DNA of 64,000 bases from NCBI GenBank assembly GCA_902515565.1, contig CABXVR010000002.1, positions 1-64,000 of the forward strand. The letters run 5' to 3'. Position 1 is the first letter of the stretch. Every line of letters starts with the position of its first letter. A program made the position numbers and the translations under genes. Source of the DNA: an uncultured Bacteroidota bacterium. GTDB taxonomy: Bacteria; Bacteroidota; Bacteroidia; Flavobacteriales; Flavobacteriaceae. Positions 55,864 through 64,000 of the stretch are shown here, piece by piece. The notes under the pieces are model-generated. The model saw only the letters and a list, made by a program, of their open reading frames with translations. It did not search any database and was not told the origin of the DNA.

Positions 55864-55867
55864 TTTT

Positions 55868-56659
55868 TCAAAAAGATACTTCCACGACAAAACCTTCATG
55901 AGACCTAACATTAAAAACTTTGTTTTCTTCAAAAATTAAGTATTGACCTTTAATTCCTTTCAAAGTTCCTTTTATCTCATTTGTTTTTATAAGTTTTTGA
56001 GTGAGTGGTTTAATTGGATATTCTTTTACTGGGAAATTAATATCTGTTGGGCTATTACTTTGAATATAATATTCAAGAGCTTCATTTGGGATATGTTTTT
56101 TAATATCTTCTTTACAGGATATTAAATCAAGCTCATTAGATTCATTAGTTAACATTTTTCTCCAATTGGTCTTATCGCTTATAAACTCTTTTATGGCAAC
56201 TTCTGTTATCCCAGCTAAATATCTATTTGGAACCTCGACTAGTTCAACTGCTTGATGAGCTCCCTGATCAATCCACCTAAATGGAACTTGAGTCTTCCTA
56301 GTTACACCAACTTTAATTTGACCTGTATTAGCTAAGTAAACAATATGTGGTTGGAGTTGAACACTTTTTTCATAATCTAGATCTCTATCTTCAATATTTA
56401 AATGGGCTTTACTTAGTTCTGGTTTAATTATCCAATCTCCAGCCTGGGGTTGTTCAAAGAAACAGTTTTTACAATATCCTTGTCTAAAGATTTCTTTTTC
56501 TCTTTCACAACTTAAACAAAAATAATGTAGGAACTTTATTGAAACTTCTTTTTCTAGTAGATCATTAAGGCAAATGAAATCATCATCAAATTCCATATAA
56601 TATTTTATAGGACTTTTAAACTCACTCTGCATTTTTCTGATAACACCTTGAAATTTCAT
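55868..56659 (-). CDS. DUF2797 protein with zinc-ribbon-like cysteines
   Basis: This 263-residue protein belongs to DUF2797 by recall. Residues about 48-67 hold two CxxC pairs (CLSCEREKEIF, GYCKNCF), a probable zinc site. The middle reads PHIVYLANTGQIKVGVTRKTQVPFRWIDQGA, which resembles the start of a GIY-YIG fold (VYLA...IKVGVTR), followed by EVAIKEFISDKTNWRKML. A nucleic-acid role is possible; function is unknown. Convergent with the YhhQ-like gene. Confidence 0.75.
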   Translation of the reverse strand: MKFQGVIRKMQSEFKSPIKYYMEFDDDFICLNDLLEKEVSIKFLHYFCLSCEREKEIFRQGYCKNCFFEQPQAGDWIIKPELSKAHLNIEDRDLDYEKSVQLQPHIVYLANTGQIKVGVTRKTQVPFRWIDQGAHQAVELVEVPNRYLAGITEVAIKEFISDKTNWRKMLTNESNELDLISCKEDIKKHIPNEALEYYIQSNSPTDINFPVKEYPIKPLTQKLIKTNEIKGTLKGIKGQYLIFEENKVFNVRSHEGFVVEVSF

Positions 56660-56701
56660 GAAAATATTACTAATTTTAGTATTCTATAAATATATGAAAA
56701 A

Positions 56702-58210
56702 ATGGTAAATCCTTTTATTAATACAGTAACCTCTTGGTTTCTAAAAAAACGGATTCATCAAATTGAATTGTTCATAAAATATCCGAACGAAGTTCAAAAC
56801 GAATTACTTTTAAAACTACTAAATACAGCTAAAAATACTTCAATCGGAAAACTATTTGATTTTAATTCTATTAATAGTTACAAAGAGTTTAGCGAAAGAG
56901 TTCCTGTTACAACTTATGAAGAAATTTCAGAAATTATTGAAAGATCTAGAAAAGGAGAAAAAAATATTTTTTGGAACACAGAAATTAAATGGTTCGCTAA
57001 ATCTAGTGGAACTACAAATTCTAAAAGTAAATTTATTCCTATCAGTCAAGAATCTTTAGACTATTGTCATTATGCTGCAAATAAAGATTTACTATGTCTG
57101 TATCTATCAAATAATGAAAACTCAAAATTGTTTGAAGGAAAAAATCTTCGATTAGGCGGAAGCAAATCAACCTATTCTGAAAATGGTAGCATATATGGTG
57201 ACCTCTCTGCAATTTTAATTGAAAATATGCCAATCTGGGCAGATTTTAGTAGTACCCCGGGAAAAAACGTTGCATTAATGAGTGATTGGGAATATAAAAT
57301 GGACGCCATAATTAATGAAACAGTAATGGAAAATGTTACAAGTTTAGCAGGAGTTCCGTCATGGATGCTAACACTACTAAATAGAACATTAGAGGTTACA
57401 AAAAAAAGTTCTATTAACGAAATTTGGCCAAACTTAGAAGTCTATTTTCACGGTGGCGTTAGTTTTAACCCATACTTAAATCAATATAACTCTATACTCA
57501 AGTCTGATAAAGTAAAATATTACGAAATTTATAATGCATCAGAGGGGTTTTTTGCAGTACAAGACTCTAACGATTCAAAAGATCTTTTATTGATGTTAGA
57601 TTATGGAATATATTATGAATTTATTCCAATGGATGATAACCAAAAAGAAACAATTATTAATCTGTCTCAAGTAGAGCTAAACAAAAACTATGCAATTGTT
57701 ATTACTACTAACGCAGGTCTTTGGAGATATAAAATTGGTGATACAATTCGATTTAAATCATTAAACCCATATAGAATAGTAGTAACAGGAAGAACAAAAC
57801 ATTTTATAAATGTATTTGGTGAAGAAGTTATTATTGAAAACAGTGACAATGCAATTAAAAATTTATGTAAAAAAAAGAATTTAGAAGTTGTTGAATACAC
57901 AGTAGCTCCTGTGTTTATGGACGGAAAGAATAAAGGAAGACATCAATGGTTAATTGAGTTCAAAAAACCTCCATCTAAAATGCAAGAGATATCAAGCCTA
58001 ATTGACGAACTCTTAAAATCTGAAAACTCAGATTACGAAGCAAAGAGGTATAATAATATTTCTTTAGACAAACCAGAAATTATCATTGGCAAAAAAGGAG
58101 TATTTTACAGGTGGATGAAAAAAAGAAATAAGTTAGGAGGTCAAAATAAAATTCCAAGACTATCTAACTCTAGGGAATATATTGAGGAGTTATTAAAACT
58201 CAATATTTAA
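56702..58210 (+). CDS. GH3 auxin-responsive promoter family protein
   Basis: This 502-residue protein resembles bacterial members of the GH3 family, acyl-adenylate-forming enzymes related to plant acyl-acid amido synthetases. Visible motifs are [19 protein letters not shown] (phosphate-binding loop, about 99-117), [14 protein letters not shown] (about 278-291) and [13 protein letters not shown] (about 340-352). Bacterial function is not established to my knowledge; it may conjugate a carboxylic acid to an amine. It stands alone, divergent from the DUF2797 gene and overlapping the clpX end by four bases. Confidence 0.85.
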   Translation: MVNPFINTVTSWFLKKRIHQIELFIKYPNEVQNELLLKLLNTAKNTSIGKLFDFNSINSYKEFSERVPVTTYEEISEIIERSRKGEKNIFWNTEIKWFAKSSGTTNSKSKFIPISQESLDYCHYAANKDLLCLYLSNNENSKLFEGKNLRLGGSKSTYSENGSIYGDLSAILIENMPIWADFSSTPGKNVALMSDWEYKMDAIINETVMENVTSLAGVPSWMLTLLNRTLEVTKKSSINEIWPNLEVYFHGGVSFNPYLNQYNSILKSDKVKYYEIYNASEGFFAVQDSNDSKDLLLMLDYGIYYEFIPMDDNQKETIINLSQVELNKNYAIVITTNAGLWRYKIGDTIRFKSLNPYRIVVTGRTKHFINVFGEEVIIENSDNAIKNLCKKKNLEVVEYTVAPVFMDGKNKGRHQWLIEFKKPPSKMQEISSLIDELLKSENSDYEAKRYNNISLDKPEIIIGKKGVFYRWMKKRNKLGGQNKIPRLSNSREYIEELLKLNI

Positions 58211-59433
58211 GATGCTGCTTTTAATTTTTTTAAGCTAATTCTAGATAATTGCTTTTCTGCATATGATTTAGTCACAACTAATTTCTTGCTAGCCCCGCCC
58301 GGCATACTAAACATAGCGTCATTTAAAATTTCTTCACACAATGATCTTAAACCTCTAGCTCCTAAATTATAGTCTATAGCTTTTTCAACAATATAATCTA
58401 ATGCTGGTTCTCTAAACTGAAGATCGATATCATCCATTTTAAATAATTTTACGAATTGCTTAATTATTGCATTTTTTGGAGTAGTTAGAATAGCTCTAAG
58501 AGCATTTTTATCTAACGGATTCATATAAGTTACTACTGGTAATCTTCCAATTATTTCAGGGATTAATCCGAAATCTTTTAAGTCTTTTGGATTAATATAC
58601 TGCAGTAAGTTTTCTTTCAAAATAACTTCCTCTTTTGAAGATTTATAACCGATAGCAGCCATGTTTAATCTTTTTGAAATAAATCTCTCTATTCCAGAGA
58701 ACGCACCGCCAGCAATAAATAAAATATTTTCAGTATTTACCTCAATAAATTTTTGATCTGGGTGTTTTCTTCCTCCTTTAGGAGGGACATTTACTATAGT
58801 TCCTTCTAATAATTTAAGTAAAGCTTGTTGAACCCCTTCACCAGAAACATCTCTTGTAATAGATGGATTATCACTTTTTCTTGCAATCTTATCAATTTCA
58901 TCAATAAAAACTATTCCTCTTTCTGCTTTTTCTAAATTGTAATCTGCAGCTTGTAATAATCTTGTTAAAATACTTTCAACATCTTCACCTACATATCCTG
59001 CCTCTGTTAAAACAGTTGCATCTACAATTGCCAATGGAACATCTAACATTTTTGCAATACTTTTTGCAATCAAAGTTTTGCCAGTTCCTGTTTGACCAAC
59101 CATTATTATATTACTCTTTTGAATTTCAACATCATCATCAATTTGCTGATTTAATCTTTTGTAGTGGTTATATACTGAAACAGAGAGGATTTTTTTGGTA
59201 AAATCTTGACCAATTACATATTCATCTAGAAAGTTTTTAATTTCTTGGGGTTTGAGAAGTTTTTTTTGAGAAACCTCAGGGTTATTTAAATCTGATTTAG
59301 CCTCTTGAATAACAATCCCATTAGCTTGCTCGATACATTGATCACATATATGTGCATCAATTCCAGCAATTAACAGTTCAGTTTCTGCTTTTTTCTTTCC
59401 ACAAAAAGAACATTGTAATTCAGATTTGCTCAT
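58207..59433 (-). CDS. clpX: ATP-dependent Clp protease ATP-binding subunit ClpX
   Basis: ClpX unfolds substrates for ClpP. The 408-residue protein has an N-terminal zinc-binding domain ([14 protein letters not shown]), Walker A GQTGTGKT (about 113), [10 protein letters not shown] pore-loop region, Walker [12 protein letters not shown] and sensor [12 protein letters not shown] start, 12 bases after clpP. Confidence 0.97.
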   Translation of the reverse strand: MSKSELQCSFCGKKKAETELLIAGIDAHICDQCIEQANGIVIQEAKSDLNNPEVSQKKLLKPQEIKNFLDEYVIGQDFTKKILSVSVYNHYKRLNQQIDDDVEIQKSNIIMVGQTGTGKTLIAKSIAKMLDVPLAIVDATVLTEAGYVGEDVESILTRLLQAADYNLEKAERGIVFIDEIDKIARKSDNPSITRDVSGEGVQQALLKLLEGTIVNVPPKGGRKHPDQKFIEVNTENILFIAGGAFSGIERFISKRLNMAAIGYKSSKEEVILKENLLQYINPKDLKDFGLIPEIIGRLPVVTYMNPLDKNALRAILTTPKNAIIKQFVKLFKMDDIDLQFREPALDYIVEKAIDYNLGARGLRSLCEEILNDAMFSMPGGASKKLVVTKSYAEKQLSRISLKKLKAAS

Positions 59434-59445
59434 AGATAAATAAAT

Positions 59446-60120
59446 TTAAGATCTAGTAAGAATTTCATCAATCATACCGTATTCTAACGCTTTATCCGCT
59501 TTCATCCAGTAATCTCTATCACTATCTTTATAAACCTTGTCATATTTTTGACCAGAATGCTTACTAATAATTTTATATAATTCCTCTTTAAGAATTAATA
59601 TTTCTCTTGCGGTTATTTCAATATCACTGGCTTGACCTTGAGCACCACCCAAAGGTTGGTGAATCATGACTCTGGAGTGTGTTAATCCACTTCTTTTACC
59701 TTTCTCGCCTGCACACAATAAAACAGCCCCCATTGATGCTGCCATTCCTGTACAAATAGTTGCTACATCAGGTTTTATTAATTGCATTGTATCATATATA
59801 CCAAGACCAGCGTAAACACTACCACCTGGAGAGTTTATATAAATTTGAATATCCTTTGAAGAATCCGTACTCTCTAAAAATAAAAGCTGTGCTTGAATTA
59901 TGTTAGCTACTTGATCATTTATTGCAGTTCCCATGAAAATTATTCTATCCATCATAAGTCTTGAAAAGACATCAAAAATAGCAATATTCATTTGTCGTTC
60001 TTCAATAATGTTAGGGGTTAAAGAACTAGGATACATACTACTGATAATTTTGTTGTAATAAGTACTATTAATACCTTGGTCTTTTATAGCAAACTTTTCA
60101 AACTCTTTAGAATAATCCAT
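59446..60120 (-). CDS. clpP: ATP-dependent Clp protease proteolytic subunit ClpP
   Basis: ClpP (224 residues) is the serine peptidase partner of ClpX. Catalytic residues are seen in GMAASMGAVLLCAG (Ser, about 121) and SRVMIHQPLGGAQGQASDIEI (His, about 146). YINSPGGSVYAGLGIYDTM forms the substrate-binding strand. It lies 39 bases after tig. Confidence 0.97.
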   Translation of the reverse strand: MDYSKEFEKFAIKDQGINSTYYNKIISSMYPSSLTPNIIEERQMNIAIFDVFSRLMMDRIIFMGTAINDQVANIIQAQLLFLESTDSSKDIQIYINSPGGSVYAGLGIYDTMQLIKPDVATICTGMAASMGAVLLCAGEKGKRSGLTHSRVMIHQPLGGAQGQASDIEITAREILILKEELYKIISKHSGQKYDKVYKDSDRDYWMKADKALEYGMIDEILTRS

Positions 60121-60159
60121 ACGATTTAATAATTTATTTAAATATACTGATTTTAAAAA

Positions 60160-61485
60160 TTAGGCACCATAAACTTCTTTAACGAATTTTTCGTAAGAAA
60201 GTTTCTTCGCTTTTAAATTTACATTTTCTTTGAAAAAAGATAATATTTTTTGACTAGTTAATTGCTCAGATATTCTCTTTACTTCATCTTGATTAGAAAG
60301 AACTCTAGTTACAATATCTTCCAATTCTTTATCTCCAGGATTAGTTTGCCCATACTGTAGCATTTGATTGGTGATCATTTCTTTAGTGTAAGATTTGATC
60401 TCATCCATATTAACTTGAAGTTTGTTTTCGGTAATAATTTTTCCTTCAATTAACTGATATCTCATACTTTTTTCAGACTTTTCATATTCTGCTTTAGCTT
60501 CTTCAAGAGTAAGATCTTTTTCTCCTGCTGTTTGCATCCATTTATGCAAGAAATCTGAGGGTAAAACAAATTTAGTGTTATCTAAAAGATACTCGGTAAC
60601 ATCATTTAACAACTTTTGATCAGACTGCTGTACAAATTGTTTTTCTGCATCTTCAGCGATTTTTTTCTTCAACTCAGTAGCAGTTTTCACAATACCTTTG
60701 CCAAAAAGTTTATCAAATAATTCAACATCTAAATCTGCTGGTTCTCTAAAATTTATTTCTTCAATGGAAAGCTCAAGTTCAATTTTTAAATTTTCCGCTT
60801 TTTCTGTTGAAATTTTTAATGCACTAACCAAATCTGCCTGATTCACAAACAAATTATTAGTTTTGATTGTGATTTTATCACCAACCTTAAGTCCAGTGAT
60901 GGCTTTAGCAGTAGATTTACTTTTAATTTTGTCCAATTTAAAAGTAAACTTGTTGTTGATTTCTTCATCTTCATTAACAAACAATGCAGTAATCTCATCT
61001 GATTTAGAAATCTCTTTTTTGCTAATTAATTTTCCATATTGATTTTGAATATTAGCAATTTGGTCATTAATCATTTTGTCATCAGCAGTAATTGTGTAGC
61101 TAGTTACTGGTTTCTTAAATTTTAGATTAACATCAAAAACTGGAGTTAAACCAACCTCAAAATCAAAATTAAGTTCTCCAGAATTCCAATCAATATCATC
61201 ATTAGATACTGGAAGTGGACTACCTAAAATATCAAGTTTTTCTGTAACTAAATACTTTCTTAATTCTTCTTGGATAATTTTATTTACCTCATCAACAATA
61301 ACTGCTTTTCCATATTGTTTTTTAACCAATCCAAGGGGAATATGTCCTTTTCTAAAGCCTGGCATATTTGCTGTTTTAGAATAATTAACTAATATCTCAT
61401 TTACTTTTTCAGAATAATCCTTTTCAATTAATTGGACACTAATTAAGGAATGTTGTTTACCTAGACTTTTTTTAGAAATTTTCAT
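60160..61485 (-). CDS. tig: Trigger factor
   Basis: Trigger factor is the ribosome-bound chaperone. The 441-residue protein has the N-terminal ribosome-binding domain with MPGFRKGHIPLGLVKKQYGK (about 40-60), a diverged PPIase-type middle domain (about 150-240) and the helical C-terminal chaperone arms. It is the first gene of the tig-clpP-clpX transcript. Confidence 0.93.
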   Translation of the reverse strand: MKISKKSLGKQHSLISVQLIEKDYSEKVNEILVNYSKTANMPGFRKGHIPLGLVKKQYGKAVIVDEVNKIIQEELRKYLVTEKLDILGSPLPVSNDDIDWNSGELNFDFEVGLTPVFDVNLKFKKPVTSYTITADDKMINDQIANIQNQYGKLISKKEISKSDEITALFVNEDEEINNKFTFKLDKIKSKSTAKAITGLKVGDKITIKTNNLFVNQADLVSALKISTEKAENLKIELELSIEEINFREPADLDVELFDKLFGKGIVKTATELKKKIAEDAEKQFVQQSDQKLLNDVTEYLLDNTKFVLPSDFLHKWMQTAGEKDLTLEEAKAEYEKSEKSMRYQLIEGKIITENKLQVNMDEIKSYTKEMITNQMLQYGQTNPGDKELEDIVTRVLSNQDEVKRISEQLTSQKILSFFKENVNLKAKKLSYEKFVKEVYGA

Positions 61486-61508
61486 TTTTTGCTTTAAAAA
61501 TTGGGTCG

Positions 61509-61539
61509 CAAAAATACAATAAATTTTAGATTAGGGCAA
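61509..61539 (-). promoter_or_regulatory. Promoter of tig-clpP-clpX
   Basis: On the minus strand TTG (61539-61537), 20 bases, then TATTTTTG (61516-61509) is a textbook Bacteroidota promoter. The message would begin near 61502, about 17 bases before the tig ATG. Confidence 0.6.
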
Positions 61540-61555
61540 GACTATAATTACAGAT

Positions 61556-62332
61556 TTAATTTTTTAAAATTTGAAGTAATTTCATGTTAAAGTATTCAGG
61601 GTTTTCTGCGTGTACCCAATGTCCTGAATTTGGGATTGAAATAATTTGTGAATTCGGAAATCTATCTTTGATTAAAATAACATCGTTTTCATTTATATAA
61701 GCTGATTTTTCACCTTTAAGAAAAATTGTATCAATCAAGATTTTATCCTCAATTATTAACTTTTCCATTAATACTATTAAATTTTGATGAAGAACATTGA
61801 TATTAGCTTTAAAGAAAAATTTGTTATTACTGTCCCTCCCAATATTTTTTAAAAGAAAAAACACTAAAGATTCTTCCTTAACATTTTTTGTAAGCTCGAC
61901 TTCTATCTCTTTTCTTGAACTACAATTACCTAAATTTAGTGATTGAAGTGCCTGAAATAAATAATTGAATTTAGGTTCATATTTTTTAGGGGCTATATCA
62001 ACAATTATTAATTTATGTAAATATTCGGCGTGAGTCATACTAAAATTAATAGCAGTTTTACCACCCATTGAATGCCCTACAAGAAAACACTTTTCAATTG
62101 AATTGTGTTTTAAATAATTATGTAAATCATCAACCATTAAATCATAGTTAATTTTTTCTGAATGAAAACTTTTTCCATGATTTCTTTGGTCAATTAAATG
62201 AACGCAAAAGCTTTTATCATTTGATAATTTATTGGCAACTGACTTCCAATTATCACCCATTCCTAATAATCCATGAAGAATAATAATATGATTATTCCCT
62301 GATCCAATTATTTTTGAATGAAGAATTTTCAT
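61556..62332 (-). CDS. Alpha/beta hydrolase, YbfF-like esterase
   Basis: This 258-residue hydrolase has the oxyanion region HGLLGMGDNWKSVANKL, the nucleophile elbow VGHSMGGKTAINFS (Ser about 91), and late SGHWVHAE with the catalytic His. The layout matches small acyl-esterases such as E. coli YbfF, reported to act on acyl-CoA and esters. Natural substrate is unknown. Its ATG overlaps the pdxJ stop by four bases, so it is co-translated with pdxJ. Confidence 0.85.
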   Translation of the reverse strand: MKILHSKIIGSGNNHIIILHGLLGMGDNWKSVANKLSNDKSFCVHLIDQRNHGKSFHSEKINYDLMVDDLHNYLKHNSIEKCFLVGHSMGGKTAINFSMTHAEYLHKLIIVDIAPKKYEPKFNYLFQALQSLNLGNCSSRKEIEVELTKNVKEESLVFFLLKNIGRDSNNKFFFKANINVLHQNLIVLMEKLIIEDKILIDTIFLKGEKSAYINENDVILIKDRFPNSQIISIPNSGHWVHAENPEYFNMKLLQILKN

Positions 62333-63042
62333 GATAATTTTTGCAAATAAGATTTTATAACTGGCTCAAGTCCCATGATCAAACTCTCAGTTATTAAAGC
62401 ATGCCCTATTGAGACTTCAAGTAAATTATTAATTTTTTTCTTGAAAAATTCTATGTTCTTCAATGACAAATCATGACCTGCATTAACTCCTATATTTAAT
62501 TGATTTAACAGTTTAGCACAATTTACATATGGATCAATAGCGCTGTAATTTCCTTGTTCATAATTAGTTGCATAATCTTCAGTGTATAGTTCTATTCTAT
62601 CTGTACCAATTTTATGTAAATTTTCGATGAATTTTAGTTCTGGGTTAAGAAATATTGATGTCCTTATGTTATTTCGTTTAAACTCTCCAACTACTTCAGC
62701 TAAAAAACTTTCATTTTTAATTGTATTCCATCCGGAAGAAGAAGTAATATCATTTACGCCATCTGGGACAAGGGTTACTTGAGTTGGTTTAATTTCAAGA
62801 ACCATTTTAATAAACTTTTCATTAGGATTTCCTTCAATATTAAACTCTGTATTGACAATTGGTGATAAATTATACACATCGGAATATCTTATATGTCTCT
62901 CGTCAGGCCTTGGATGCACTGTAATTCCTTGAGCGCCAAACATTTGAATTTTTTTTGCAAATTCTAATAAGTCAGGATTGTTTCCTCCTCTAGCATTTCT
63001 TAATGTTGCTATTTTATTAATGTTAACACTTAATTTAGTCAT
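62329..63042 (-). CDS. pdxJ: Pyridoxine 5'-phosphate synthase
   Basis: PdxJ closes the pyridine ring of pyridoxine phosphate from 1-deoxyxylulose-5-phosphate and aminoacetone phosphate. The 237-residue TIM barrel has NINKIATLRNARGGNNPD, GITVHPRPDERHI (catalytic His/Arg region), VTLVPDG and the C-terminal VSIGHALI phosphate site. PLP from this pathway is needed by IlvA and the aromatic aminotransferase in this window. Confidence 0.95.
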   Translation of the reverse strand: MTKLSVNINKIATLRNARGGNNPDLLEFAKKIQMFGAQGITVHPRPDERHIRYSDVYNLSPIVNTEFNIEGNPNEKFIKMVLEIKPTQVTLVPDGVNDITSSSGWNTIKNESFLAEVVGEFKRNNIRTSIFLNPELKFIENLHKIGTDRIELYTEDYATNYEQGNYSAIDPYVNCAKLLNQLNIGVNAGHDLSLKNIEFFKKKINNLLEVSIGHALITESLIMGLEPVIKSYLQKLS

Positions 63043-63115
63043 TTGTTAATTTTAATGTAAAAATACAAACTACTTTAAGTAAATTATGTAATTTGGTTTA
63101 AAATTTACAAGTAGT

Positions 63116-63424
63116 ATGGTCGTAGAAAATATTGTTGAAAACGAGGTAACAATTAAGGTTCTAAAAAACATTAATTCTTTTTCCTTTTCTGAAATTTGTC
63201 AAATATTAGAAGTCAATAATGTTAAAATATTTAGTGTTTCCATTTCTAATACAAATTTAGAATACATTAAAGCTATAGTAAAGATTTCTGCAAAAGACTT
63301 AGCGCCGGCACTTAGGCTACTAAGAGAGTTTGAATATGAAGTTCTGTCAAATCACGAAGAAGATGATTTTTTAAATGATTTAAAAGACAGGTCAAAATAT
63401 TTGGATAAATATTTAAACATTTAA
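63116..63424 (+). CDS. ACT-like domain protein resembling the C-terminus of a CBS-domain protein
   Basis: This intact 102-residue ORF aligns by eye with the C-terminal part of the about 220-residue CBS-domain protein that I recall between pdxJ and nadK in Flavobacteriaceae. Matching segments are SFSEICQILEVNN, LREFEYEVLSNHEEDDFL and DLKDRSKYLDKYLNI. The two N-terminal CBS motifs are missing, and the 73-base gap to pdxJ leaves no room for them. It may be a reduced functional protein or a relic. It ends five bases before nadK, so co-expression is likely. Confidence 0.72.
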   Translation: MVVENIVENEVTIKVLKNINSFSFSEICQILEVNNVKIFSVSISNTNLEYIKAIVKISAKDLAPALRLLREFEYEVLSNHEEDDFLNDLKDRSKYLDKYLNI

Positions 63425-63429
63425 ATTAA

Positions 63430-64000
63430 ATGAAAGTAGCTATTCTTGGTAAAATTAATAAATCCGATCCAACAGAATACATTACTAATTTGATAACATT
63501 ATTAGAAAAAAGAAATGTTTCTGTTTTTATTGAATCTGAGTATTTCAATTCTATAAGTGGGTTTATTTCAAAATCTATTAGTTCATTTAAAGACTTAGAT
63601 AAATCTTTTGATTTACTTATTTCTATTGGTGGAGATGGAACAATTTTAAGAGCCATAACATTTGTGAAGGATTTATCCATACCAATTATAGGTGTCAACA
63701 CTGGAAGATTGGGGTTTTTAGCTAAAATTCAAATTGACAATATTGAACAGGTTATTGAAGAGATTATTTCAGGAAATTATTCTATTTCAGAAAGAACTTT
63801 AATTGAAGTTTCAACATCTGAGTCAAACAAACAGCTTTCAAAATTAAACTTTGCACTAAATGAAATAACCTTAAGTAGAAAAAATACTACTTCAATGATT
63901 TCAATTGATACAAAGCTAGACAATAAACACTTAAACTCTTACTGGGCAGATGGACTAATTATTTCTACCCCTACCGGATCGACTGGATATTCATTAAGCT
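63430..64000 (+). CDS. nadK: NAD kinase (C-terminus beyond window)
   Basis: About 190 codons are visible, starting at ATG 63430 (MKVAILGKINKSD) and running off the right edge. The diagnostic motifs are all seen: ISIGGDGTILRAI (GGDGT, catalytic Asp), IIGVNTGRLGFLAKI, ALNEITLSR (NE motif) and ADGLIISTPTGSTGYSLS. It phosphorylates NAD+ to NADP+. With nadE at the other end of the window, both end steps of NAD(P) synthesis are represented. Confidence 0.95.
   Translation, partial: MKVAILGKINKSDPTEYITNLITLLEKRNVSVFIESEYFNSISGFISKSISSFKDLDKSFDLLISIGGDGTILRAITFVKDLSIPIIGVNTGRLGFLAKIQIDNIEQVIEEIISGNYSISERTLIEVSTSESNKQLSKLNFALNEITLSRKNTTSMISIDTKLDNKHLNSYWADGLIISTPTGSTGYSLS

Noticed and set aside
63426-63701. 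Minus-strand open frame of about 91 codons
   Set aside because: It is antisense to the start of nadK, whose motifs are unmistakable.

Overview
The window reads as chromosomal core sequence from a member of the Bacteroidota, most likely a marine-type Flavobacteriia. The evidence is strong AT richness, tight same-strand operons, no visible Shine-Dalgarno sequences, and promoter-like boxes of the Bacteroidota form (TTG or TTTG, about 18-22 bases, then TAnnTTTG). Lineage markers agree: the gliding lipoprotein GldB, a secreted protein with a type IX secretion (T9SS) C-terminal sorting domain, a GLPGLI-family protein paired with a TonB-dependent receptor, a DAHP synthase-chorismate mutase fusion, a HPPK-deoxynucleoside kinase fusion and a plant-like GapN. 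I see no prophage, insertion sequence, integron or CRISPR array.

Layout. 1-5.5 kb: gldB (cut by the left edge), nadE, dnaG and a T9SS-exported adhesin-like protein. 5.5-14.7 kb: a long minus-strand block from pheA through an aminotransferase, tyrA, aroF/chorismate mutase, rsgA, dtd, a MazG-like protein and aroA to queA and rlmN. In front of pheA sits what looks like a complete Phe/Tyr leader-peptide attenuator. 14.7-27.3 kb: a minus-strand branched-chain block, ilvD-ilvB-ilvN-ilvC-ilvA-gapN-leuA-leuC-leuD-leuB. 27.6-31.3 kb: TonB-dependent receptor and GLPGLI protein. 31.4-38.8 kb: an exported protein of unknown function, a deoxynucleoside kinase, the membrane pyrophosphatase HppA, the pyruvate dehydrogenase E1 beta subunit, etfBA and a bifunctional nuclease. 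A perfect 24-bp palindrome lies between the E1 beta gene and etfB. 38.8-46.3 kb: a nucleoside transporter with an extra N-terminal domain, thyA, folA, fabD, lspA, an amidohydrolase, waaA and a lipoprotein RidA. 46.4-50.3 kb: an ABC exporter behind a small exported CxxC protein. 50.4-64 kb: two tRNA genes downstream of mutS, a TrmH-type methylase, folK-dNK, a queuosine-precursor transporter, DUF2797 and GH3 proteins, tig-clpP-clpX, a hydrolase, pdxJ, a CBS-less remnant-like protein and the start of nadK.

How it fits together. The two amino-acid blocks make Phe, Tyr, Ile, Leu and Val. The pheA leader offers a way to couple the aromatic block to charged tRNA-Phe and tRNA-Tyr. The nucleoside transporter, ThyA, DHFR and two deoxynucleoside kinases form a salvage/dTMP theme. 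E1 beta and EtfAB link pyruvate and acyl-CoA oxidation, and the palindrome between them suggests a dimeric regulator.

Most of the window is ordinary core genome. The observations I rate highest are the pheA attenuator, the etfB palindrome, the missing ATG of waaA, the CBS-less protein before nadK, and the loss of all zinc ligands in DnaG.
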